Positions 57,697 to 64,000 of a DNA stretch of 64,000 nucleotides are shown here, one piece after another (the stretch's first letter is position 1; the number at the start of each line of letters is the position of its first letter). The stretch is from Roseibaca sp. Y0-43 (GTDB taxonomy: Bacteria; Pseudomonadota; Alphaproteobacteria; Rhodobacterales; Rhodobacteraceae): positions 124,001 to 188,000 of the forward strand of contig NZ_JAFMPR010000002.1 in assembly GCF_020667835.1 (NCBI RefSeq), read 5' to 3'. The notes beneath the pieces are model-generated. The model worked only from the letters and a program-made list of their open reading frames with translations, ran no database searches and had not been told where the DNA came from. The translations under genes and the position numbers were made by a program.

Positions 57697-60537
57697 ATGA
57701 CCTACACGCCCACCGACTATAACCCCTATGATTTCGCCAATCGCCGCCATATCGGGCCAACCCCCGATGAAATGGCCGCCATGTTGCAGGCCGTGGGGTG
57801 TGACACGCTGGACCAGCTGATCGACCAGACCATTCCGGCCAATCTGCGCCAGTCCGACCCGCTGACATGGCCCGCCCTCTCCGAGGGCGAGCTGCTGGAA
57901 AAGATGCGCAAGGTGGGTGCCAAGAACAAGGTCATGACCAGCCTGATCGGGCAGGGCTATTACGGCACGGTCACGCCGCCCGCGATCCTGCGCAACATCT
58001 TTGAAAACCCGGCATGGTATACGGCTTATACGCCCTACCAGCCAGAGATCGCCCAAGGGCGTCTGGAAGCGCTTCTGAACTTCCAGACAATGATCTCGGA
58101 CCTGACGGGCCTGCCGGTGGCCAATGCGTCGCTTCTGGACGAATCCACCGCCTGTGCCGAGGCGATGGTCATGGCGCAGCGTGTGGCCAAATCCAAAGCG
58201 ACGGCGTTTTTCGTGGACGAAAACTGCCACCCCCAGAATATTGCCGTGGTGCAGACCCGTGCCGCGCCCTTGGGGATAGAGGTGATCGTCGGCGCGCCCG
58301 AAGACTGCCCGGCGGACCGCGTGTTCGGCGCGTTGTTCCAGTATCCGGGCACCTATGGCAATATCCGTGACTTCCGCCCACAGATCGACGCGCTGCACGC
58401 CGCCAAGGCACTGGCCATCATGGCGACCGACCTGCTGGCGCTGACCATGATCGTGGAACCGGGTGCCTTGGGCGCGGATATCGCCGTGGGCAGCGCCCAG
58501 CGCTTCGGCGTGCCCATGGGGTATGGCGGGCCGCATGCGGCGTTCTTGTCCTGCCGCGATGAATACAAACGCTCCATGCCCGGCCGCATCGTGGGCGTGA
58601 GCGTGGACTCGCATGGCAACAAGGCCTATCGCTTGTCGCTGCAAACCCGCGAGCAGCATATCCGCCGCGAAAAGGCCACGTCGAACGTCTGCACCGCGCA
58701 GGCGCTTCTGGCTGTCATGGCGTCCATGTATGCGGTGTTCCACGGCCCTCAAGGGTTGCGCGCCATCGCAGAGCGCGTGCATGGGCTGACCGAGCGTCTG
58801 TATCGCGCCCTGCAAGAGGCGGGCGCGCGTGTCGTGGTCAAGGATTTCTTCGATACGATCACGGTAGAGGTGGGCGTGGGGCAGGCGGGCATTCTGGCCG
58901 CCGCCCGCGCCGAAGGGCTGAACCTGCGCAAGATCGGCGCGCGCCATGTCGGCATCTCGCTGGATGAAACCAGCAATGACGATGTGTTGCTGCGGGTGCT
59001 GCGCGTGTTCGGCATTGACGGGCTTCCCGAAGGGCGCGGTGGCTTGGGCTTTGCCGAAAGCTTCCTGCGCCAGTCGGACTACCTGACGCACCCCATCTTC
59101 CACATGAACCGGGCAGAGACCGAGATGATGCGCTACATGCGCCGCTTGGCGGACCGTGATCTGGCGCTCGACCGCGCCATGATCCCGCTTGGGTCTTGCA
59201 CCATGAAGCTGAACGCGGCGGCAGAGATGATCCCGCTGTCATGGCCCGAATTCGCAAGCCTGCACCCGTTCTGCCCGCCCGACCAAGCCACCGGCTACGC
59301 AGAGGCGATTTTCGACCTGAAGGCAAAATTGTGCGAAATCACCGGCTATGACGACATGTCGATGCAGCCCAATTCCGGCGCGCAGGGCGAATATGCGGGG
59401 CTCTTGACCATCCAGGCCTATCACCGCGCGCGGGGCGACACGCATCGCGACATCTGCCTGATCCCGATGTCCGCGCATGGCACCAACCCCGCCAGCGCAC
59501 ATATGTGCGGGATGACGGTCGTTGTGGTGAAATCCGCACCCAATGGCGATGTCGATCTGGACGATTTCCGCGAAAAGGCTGCCAAGGCGGGCGACCGTCT
59601 GGCGGCGTGCATGATTACCTACCCCTCGACCCATGGCGTGTTCGAGGAAACCGTGCGCGAAGTGTGCAAGATCACCCATGACCACGGCGGTCAGGTCTAT
59701 ATCGACGGGGCGAACCTGAACGCGATGGTCGGTCTTGTGAAACCGGGCGAGATTGGCGGCGATGTCAGCCACCTGAACCTGCACAAGACCTTCGCCATCC
59801 CGCATGGCGGCGGCGGCCCCGGCATGGGCCCGATCGGCGTGAAGGCGCATCTGGCACCCTTCCTGCCCGGCCATCCCGAAACCGGCGGGGCCGAGGGGCC
59901 GGTTTCCGCCGCGCCCTATGGGTCGGCGTCGATCCTGCTGATTAGCTGGGCCTATTGCCTGATGATGGGCGGGGCAGGGCTGACGCAGGCCACGCGGGTG
60001 GCCATCCTGAACGCCAATTACATCGCGGCGCGGTTGCGCGGGGCCTATGACATCCTGTTCATGGGCAACAAGGGGCGTATCGCGCATGAGTGCATCCTCG
60101 ACACGCGGCCCTTTGCCGATGTGGGTGTCACGGTCGATGACATCGCCAAACGGCTGATCGACAACGGCTTCCACGCGCCGACGATGAGCTGGCCTGTCGC
60201 GGGCACCCTGATGGTGGAACCGACGGAATCGGAAACCAAGGCCGAGATCGACCGCTTCATCACGGCGCTTCTGGCCATCCGCGAGGAAATCGCGGCGGTG
60301 GAACGCGGCGAGATCGCCGCCGAAGACAGCCCGCTGCACCACGCGCCGCACACGGTCGAAGACCTGATCGCCGATTGGGACCGCGCCTACACGCGCGAAG
60401 CGGGGTGCTTCCCGCCCGCCAGCTTCCGCGGCGACAAGTATTGGCCACCCGTGGGCCGCGTGGACAACGTATTCGGCGACCGCAACCTTGTCTGCACCTG
60501 CCCGCCGGTCGAAAGCTACGCCGAAGCGGCGGAATGA
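57697..60537 (+). CDS. gcvP: Glycine dehydrogenase (decarboxylating), P protein
   Basis: The 946-residue PLP enzyme decarboxylates glycine and passes the rest to the H protein. It is the single-chain type, with N- and C-terminal halves corresponding to P1 and P2. The PLP lysine is K697 in [18 protein letters not shown]. Others are [26 protein letters not shown] and [14 protein letters not shown] at 57697 begins the family N-terminus. A frame open from 57667 is unlikely to be used. It ends just before a strong terminator. Confidence 0.97.
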   Translation: MTYTPTDYNPYDFANRRHIGPTPDEMAAMLQAVGCDTLDQLIDQTIPANLRQSDPLTWPALSEGELLEKMRKVGAKNKVMTSLIGQGYYGTVTPPAILRNIFENPAWYTAYTPYQPEIAQGRLEALLNFQTMISDLTGLPVANASLLDESTACAEAMVMAQRVAKSKATAFFVDENCHPQNIAVVQTRAAPLGIEVIVGAPEDCPADRVFGALFQYPGTYGNIRDFRPQIDALHAAKALAIMATDLLALTMIVEPGALGADIAVGSAQRFGVPMGYGGPHAAFLSCRDEYKRSMPGRIVGVSVDSHGNKAYRLSLQTREQHIRREKATSNVCTAQALLAVMASMYAVFHGPQGLRAIAERVHGLTERLYRALQEAGARVVVKDFFDTITVEVGVGQAGILAAARAEGLNLRKIGARHVGISLDETSNDDVLLRVLRVFGIDGLPEGRGGLGFAESFLRQSDYLTHPIFHMNRAETEMMRYMRRLADRDLALDRAMIPLGSCTMKLNAAAEMIPLSWPEFASLHPFCPPDQATGYAEAIFDLKAKLCEITGYDDMSMQPNSGAQGEYAGLLTIQAYHRARGDTHRDICLIPMSAHGTNPASAHMCGMTVVVVKSAPNGDVDLDDFREKAAKAGDRLAACMITYPSTHGVFEETVREVCKITHDHGGQVYIDGANLNAMVGLVKPGEIGGDVSHLNLHKTFAIPHGGGGPGMGPIGVKAHLAPFLPGHPETGGAEGPVSAAPYGSASILLISWAYCLMMGGAGLTQATRVAILNANYIAARLRGAYDILFMGNKGRIAHECILDTRPFADVGVTVDDIAKRLIDNGFHAPTMSWPVAGTLMVEPTESETKAEIDRFITALLAIREEIAAVERGEIAAEDSPLHHAPHTVEDLIADWDRAYTREAGCFPPASFRGDKYWPPVGRVDNVFGDRNLVCTCPPVESYAEAAE

Positions 60538-60541
60538 CCCC

Positions 60542-60572
60542 AAAGCCCCGGCCCATGCGCCGGGGCTTTTTT
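60542..60572 (+). terminator. Intrinsic terminator of the gcv operon
   Basis: AAAGCCCCGGC (60542-60552) pairs with GCCGGGGCTTT (60559-60569), followed by more T residues. It starts four bases after the gcvP stop. Confidence 0.9.
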
Positions 60573-60644
60573 CTTGCCCTGCGGCGGCCATGCGGGCACA
60601 GATAAGCTGCGTCAATCGCGTATCACTTAGTTGGAGTATGACAG

Positions 60645-61073
60645 ATGGGGCTTTGGTCCTTTGCAAAATCCGCCGGCAAGAAACTGTTCGGCGTCGGTGC
60701 CGCAGAAGCTGCGACACCGGAACCCGAAGCGTTGAAGGCCGAATTGGCCGATCTGGGGCTGGATGCCACGGGCGTCGAAATCAAGGTCGAAGGTGAAAAG
60801 GTCGTGGTCGAGGGCAAGGCGGTCAGCCCCGAGATGAAAGAAAAAATCATCCTCGCCGTCGGCAATGTCGAAGGCGTGGCAGAGGTCGAGGCCGAAGATG
60901 ACGAAGTCGCCCCCGTGTTCCACACCGTGGTCAAGGGCGACACGCTGTCGGCCATCGCCAAGAAAACCTTGGGCAATGCCAACCGCTACCCAGAGATTTT
61001 CGAGGCGAACCGCCCCATGCTGACCCACCCGGACAAGATCTATCCCGGTCAGGTTCTGCGCATTCCGCAATAA
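60645..61073 (+). CDS. BON and LysM domain protein (Kbp/YgaU-like)
   Basis: The 142-residue protein has no signal peptide. After MGLWSFAKSAGKKLFG it has a BON-like domain (about 28-85, GVEIKVEGEKVVVEGKAVS...GVAEVEAED) and a C-terminal LysM domain (about 92-141, HTVVKGDTLSAIAKKTLGNANRYPEIFEANRPM). E. coli YgaU (Kbp) has this architecture and binds potassium. A similar role is plausible. A terminator follows at once. Confidence 0.87.
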   Translation: MGLWSFAKSAGKKLFGVGAAEAATPEPEALKAELADLGLDATGVEIKVEGEKVVVEGKAVSPEMKEKIILAVGNVEGVAEVEAEDDEVAPVFHTVVKGDTLSAIAKKTLGNANRYPEIFEANRPMLTHPDKIYPGQVLRIPQ

Positions 61074-61078
61074 GTGGC

Positions 61079-61102
61079 AAGGCCCGGTTCGTCCGGGCCT
61101 TT
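61079..61102. terminator. Short bidirectional terminator
   Basis: AAGGCCCGG (61079-61087) pairs with CCGGGCCTT (61093-61101) around the loop TTCGT. It lies between the convergent LysM and pccR genes and overlaps the pccR stop codon. Confidence 0.8.
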
Positions 61103-62495
61103 ATTCCATGCTGTAGGGCAGGACATGGCGGTGGTCATGGTCCACCCGCAGCCGGCGTTCCAGCGGCGGCACGCTGCGCTGGTGGCAATCCTCGCGCTCG
61201 CAGATGCGGCAGGAAATGCCGATCGGGTCGAACCCGCCCGTGCGGTCCATCCCGTCGGCATAGACCAGCGCATCGGCGTGATCGACCTCGCAGCCCAGAC
61301 CCAGCGCGTAGCGGCGCACCGGTGCGTGGAACGACCCGCCGCCCTTGGAAATGGCAATCGACAAGCAGAAATAGCGCACGCCATCGGGCGTTTCGGCCAT
61401 CTGGCGCAGGAAGCGGCCCGGTGTCTCGAACGCGCGATGCACGTTCCACAAGGGACATGCACCCCCGAAGCGCGCGAATTGCAGCCGCGTGGCCGAGTGG
61501 CGCTTGGTGATCGTGCCCGCCTGATCCACCCGCACGAAGAAGAATGGCACGCCCTTGGCACCGGGGCGCTGCAAGGTTGACAGCCTGTGCGCCACCTGCT
61601 CCAGCGAGGCACCGAACTGGTCGGCCAAGGTTTCCAGATCGTGACGGCTGGCGGTCGCGGCGGACAAAAAGCGCCTATAGGGCAGAAGCGCCGCGCCCGC
61701 GAAGTAATTGGCAAGGCCGATCTTCGCAATCGCACGGGATTCGTCCGACTGGAAGCGCGCCAGATCGAGCGTGGCCTCCAGAAGGTCGGATTGCGTCAGC
61801 AGCGCCACCTGGTGCAGCAGTTGAAAGGCCTGCGTCGCAGGGCTGGCCTTGGCCGAGATTTCCAGAATGCCACTGGCGGGATCGAACCGCCGCAAGGGCG
61901 CACCGCGCACCATGCGCACGGTGATCTTCTGGCGTGCCAGCGTTGCGATGGCGTGGTCGGTCACATCCTGCCCCGCACCCGCTTGGGCGGCGAAATGTTC
62001 GGCGGCGCGGTCCACGGCATCTATGTAATTGTCGCAATAGTGGAAGAAATCGCGCACCTCTTCCCACGGGCTAAGCCGCAGCGAGCTGTCCTCGCGCCCG
62101 AGTGCTTCATCCAGCGCGCCAAGCTGTTCCTGCGCTTGCCGATAGGCGCGGTGCAGGTCCAGAAACGCGCGGGCGAAGCTGGACGCATTCGCGCCCACCA
62201 GCCGCAGATCGGGCAGGGATGGCGTGGCATTGGCGAAAAGCGGGTCGGCCAAAGCCTCGCGCAGGTCCGAGACCAGGCGCTCGCTATCGCCCGCCGACAG
62301 CTCTGTCACATCCAGCCCGAACTCGCGCGCCAGTGCCAGCACGACCGAGGTGGACAGCGGGCGGTTATTATTCTCCATCTGGTTCAGATAAGGCAGCGAC
62401 ACGCCCAGCCGCGCGGCGAAATCCTTTTGCGTCAGGCCGATCTGGTTGCGAATCTCGCGCAGTTTCGCACCGGAATAAAGCTTTTGTTGCGCCAT
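61101..62495 (-). CDS. pccR: ScfR-family transcriptional regulator, PccR-like
   Basis: The 464-residue regulator has an N-terminal Xre-type helix-turn-helix (about residues 8-62, LREIRNQIGLTQKDFAARLGVSLPYLNQMENNNRPLS) and an IrrE/ImmA-like and DUF2083 C-terminal region with GISCRICEREDCHQR, as in short-chain fatty acyl-CoA regulators (RamB, MccR, PccR). In Rhodobacter sphaeroides PccR senses propionyl-CoA status and binds TTTGCAAA-N4-TTTGCAAA in front of pccB. Here TTTGCAAA sites lie in its own promoter (62505-62534) and before a pccB-like start at 63960. ATG at 62495 follows AAAGGG. Confidence 0.85.
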   Translation of the reverse strand: MAQQKLYSGAKLREIRNQIGLTQKDFAARLGVSLPYLNQMENNNRPLSTSVVLALAREFGLDVTELSAGDSERLVSDLREALADPLFANATPSLPDLRLVGANASSFARAFLDLHRAYRQAQEQLGALDEALGREDSSLRLSPWEEVRDFFHYCDNYIDAVDRAAEHFAAQAGAGQDVTDHAIATLARQKITVRMVRGAPLRRFDPASGILEISAKASPATQAFQLLHQVALLTQSDLLEATLDLARFQSDESRAIAKIGLANYFAGAALLPYRRFLSAATASRHDLETLADQFGASLEQVAHRLSTLQRPGAKGVPFFFVRVDQAGTITKRHSATRLQFARFGGACPLWNVHRAFETPGRFLRQMAETPDGVRYFCLSIAISKGGGSFHAPVRRYALGLGCEVDHADALVYADGMDRTGGFDPIGISCRICEREDCHQRSVPPLERRLRVDHDHRHVLPYSME

Positions 62496-62504
62496 GGGGC
62501 ACCC

Positions 62505-62534
62505 TTTGCAAACCAGTTTCGCATGGTTTGCAAA
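62505..62534 (-). promoter_or_regulatory. TTTGCAAA sites in the pccR promoter
   Basis: Perfect TTTGCAAA palindromes lie at 62505-62512 and 62527-62534. A degenerate copy, TTTCGCAT (62517-62524), stands four bases after the first, giving the N4 spacing reported for PccR. They start 10 bases upstream of the pccR start codon and would allow autoregulation. Confidence 0.7.
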
Positions 62535-62548
62535 GCCATGCCCGCCGG

Positions 62549-63760
62549 TCAAGCCCCAATCGCGCGGGCGCGGGCCATGACATACAGAATACTGCCGACC
62601 GCCAGCCCCGTGGTGATGAACAGCATCGCGATCAGCGGGTCGGCCCCGGTTTCTGGCGTCAACATGACCCCGGCAAGCGCTGACAGCGCCGCGCCCGCCC
62701 CGATCATGATCGCGCCGCCGATACCGCTGGCGGTGCCCGCCAGATGCGGGCGCACCGACATCATGCCTGACGTGGCCGAGGGCAGGATCATGCCATTGCC
62801 AAGGCCCACGAAGACGAAACAGCCGAAAAACACCCATTCGCTGCGCAGCCCAAGGGCGAATAACAGGCCAAGCAGCGCCATGCCGCTGAAATTTATCAAG
62901 GCGCCGGTCAGGATCATGCGGTCGATGCCCACGCGCGCGGCAAAGCGTCCCGACAGGAAATTGCCCGCCGCGTAGCCCAAGGCGGGCGCGCCGAAGAACA
63001 GGCCCAACACCGAGGGCGACATCTCGAAAATCTGCGCCCCGACGAAGGGCGCGCCGCCAAGGTAAGCAAAGAACGCGCCAGAGGCGAAGGACGAGGTCGC
63101 CACATAGCCCCAGAAGCGGCGCGAGCGCATGAGTTCGGGCATTTCCGCAGCCTGCGCCCGGAACGATCCCCCGCCGCCTTGGCGCGTCTCTCCCATGTCG
63201 CGCCAGCTGAGGGTCAGCACCAGCGCGCCCACGCCCAGCATCAGCGCGAAGCTGCCGCGCCAGCCGAAAGCTTCGTCCAGCAGTCCACCCAGGGCCGGGG
63301 CCAGCATGGGCACGACGGCCATGCCCATGGTCACATAGCCGATGCGCGAGGCGGCCTCATCCGCGCCCATGACATCGCGGATCGCCGTGCGCGACAGAAC
63401 GACGCCCGTGACGACCGCGGCTTGCAGCATCCGAAACAACAGGAACACCACCACATTCGTGGCCAGAAGCGTGCCGAGCGTGGCCAGAACGAAAACCCAA
63501 AGTGCCGCCAGCATGACCGGGCGGCGCCCGTAGCGGTCCGACAGCGCGCCGATGAACACCTGCAACAGCGCGTTGACCGCCAGATAAAGCGAGACCGACA
63601 ATTGCACCACCGCGTAATCGGTCTGGAAATAGGCCGCCATGCTGGGCAGCGATGGCAGGAAGACATTCATCGCCAGCGCCGCGACAGAAGCTTGGGCGAC
63701 CAGAGTCGCCACATGGGGCGGTGTTGTTGCGTCCAGAAAGCGGGCCTCGGGGCTGGGCAT
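62549..63760 (-). CDS. MFS transporter of the Bcr/CflA drug-efflux type
   Basis: The 403-residue membrane protein has 12 hydrophobic helices. The loop 2-3 signature is GALSDRYGRRPVMLAAL, helix 5 has AVVPMLAPALGGLLDE (motif C-like), and AMNVFLPSLPSMAAYFQTD opens helix 1 in the Bcr/CflA manner. These transporters export bicyclomycin, chloramphenicol or other compounds, but the real substrate is unknown. It lies between pccR and pccB. Confidence 0.87.
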   Translation of the reverse strand: MPSPEARFLDATTPPHVATLVAQASVAALAMNVFLPSLPSMAAYFQTDYAVVQLSVSLYLAVNALLQVFIGALSDRYGRRPVMLAALWVFVLATLGTLLATNVVVFLLFRMLQAAVVTGVVLSRTAIRDVMGADEAASRIGYVTMGMAVVPMLAPALGGLLDEAFGWRGSFALMLGVGALVLTLSWRDMGETRQGGGGSFRAQAAEMPELMRSRRFWGYVATSSFASGAFFAYLGGAPFVGAQIFEMSPSVLGLFFGAPALGYAAGNFLSGRFAARVGIDRMILTGALINFSGMALLGLLFALGLRSEWVFFGCFVFVGLGNGMILPSATSGMMSVRPHLAGTASGIGGAIMIGAGAALSALAGVMLTPETGADPLIAMLFITTGLAVGSILYVMARARAIGA

Positions 63761-63839
63761 GGCGCACCTGTGCTAGTGTTGAACATGTTCACTAAGCGCG
63801 CCGGCGCGGGAATTCAAGTGCGCCGCTTTCGGGCGCGTG

Positions 63840-63879
63840 TTTGCAAATTAGCCAGCCGATTTGCAGACGGTTTTGCAAA
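63840..63879 (+). promoter_or_regulatory. PccR-type operator upstream of pccB
   Basis: TTTGCAAA occurs at 63840-63847 and 63872-63879, with TTTGCAGA at 63860-63867. The last two are separated by exactly four bases (CGGT), matching the TTTGCAAA-N4-TTTGCAAA operator described for PccR. They lie 80-120 bases before the pccB start. Confidence 0.75.
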
Positions 63880-63905
63880 TTATCAAAACTGTCCTTTTCA
63901 ACCCC

Positions 63906-63933
63906 GGTTTGCGCAAGTATGTTGCGCCAAACC
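63906..63933 (+). other. Inverted repeat in the pccB leader
   Basis: GGTTTGCGCAA (63906-63916) pairs with TTGCGCCAAACC (63922-63933) with one unpaired C around the loop GTATG. It sits between the TTTGCAAA sites and the ribosome-binding site of pccB. No T run follows. Its role is unknown. Confidence 0.45.
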
Positions 63934-63959
63934 GATCTGCCGCCAAGGAGGGGGAGCGC

Positions 63960-64000
63960 ATGAAGGACATCCTGCAACAGCTAGAAGCGCAGCGTCAGGA
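63960..64000 (+). CDS. pccB: Propionyl-CoA carboxylase beta subunit, first codons only
   Basis: Only MKDILQQLEAQRQ is visible before the window ends. ATG at 63960 follows AAGGAGGGGGAG. The MKDIL.QLE opening is typical of PccB, the carboxyltransferase subunit that makes methylmalonyl-CoA from propionyl-CoA. The upstream PccR-type operator and the nearby pccR gene support it. The identification rests on 13 residues plus context. Confidence 0.7.
   Translation, partial: MKDILQQLEAQRQ

Noticed and set aside
57460-59103. Long open frame on the minus strand inside gcvP
   Set aside because: It is antisense to a perfectly conserved gene and its translation is Arg/His/Gly-rich without family motifs. 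GC-rich codon use makes such frames common here.
63779-63790. GAACATGTTC palindrome as an SOS box
   Set aside because: Spacing is two bases, not the seven of the alphaproteobacterial LexA site. It is just a short palindrome upstream of the MFS gene.

Overview
The window is a GC-rich chromosomal segment of an alphaproteobacterium, almost certainly a member of the Rhodobacterales (Rhodobacteraceae or Roseobacteraceae). The signs are an adjacent sciP-ctrA pair (the alphaproteobacterial cell-cycle master regulator and its inhibitor), a circularly permuted two-piece tmRNA gene beside the alpha-type SspB adaptor, a GTTC-N7-GTTC SOS box, a ScfR/PccR-type regulator with TTTGCAAA sites in front of a pccB start, and a GC-rich hairpin repeat between genes. 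The segment is dense housekeeping sequence. I see no prophage, insertion sequence, CRISPR array or integrated plasmid, and only one gap longer than 300 bases (13047-13621), which contains ssrA.

Layout. 1-9.5 kb: gpt (cut by the edge), fabI, pdxH, a double cold-shock protein with a secreted DUF192 protein, tRNA-Pro, a TbpB-like lipoprotein, an acyl-CoA synthetase, an MFS transporter, alkA with an esterase, and a His/Met-rich exported protein. 9.5-15.6 kb: a TroABCD-type metal importer with Fur-like operators, then ssrA, sspB and fumC. 15.6-24 kb: two methyltransferases, a small membrane protein, lolC-lolD, alr, rsmA-pdxA and mnmA. 24-29.5 kb: sciP, ctrA, ligA, recG. 29.47-29.73 kb: a compact SOS-box, promoter, 37-residue membrane protein and terminator unit. 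29.8-37.9 kb: trmFO, gluQ, hisI, an Fe-S scaffold, pgm, an acetate kinase-PduL fusion, dtd and a sugar kinase. 37.9-43.4 kb: a membrane-stress type cluster (zinc-ribbon protein, SPFH-GYF protein, DUF2927 lipoprotein, TelA, XpaC and a 26-residue membrane protein). 43.5-52 kb: a pseudouridine synthase, hisH-hisB, deoD, two L,D-transpeptidases, a divergent PPDK-like protein and a SleB-type hydrolase. 52-55.3 kb: extended folB, folP and glmM. 55.3-61.1 kb: a frameshifted gamma-glutamylcyclotransferase gene, a tandem glycine riboswitch driving gcvT-gcvH-gcvP, and a BON-LysM protein. 61.1-64 kb: pccR, an MFS efflux gene and the first codons of pccB.

How the parts fit. ssrA tags stalled proteins, and the SspB encoded next door delivers tagged proteins to ClpXP. 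SciP restrains CtrA activity. The riboswitch switches on glycine cleavage when glycine is plentiful. PccR probably controls both itself and propionyl-CoA carboxylase through TTTGCAAA sites. The tro operon imports manganese, zinc or iron under a Fur-family repressor. The best candidates for undescribed biology are the SOS-controlled 37-residue membrane protein at 29542-29655, the single-chain acetate kinase/phosphotransacylase at 34733-36529, the six-gene SPFH/TelA cluster with its own microprotein, and the unexplained C-terminal half of FolB.
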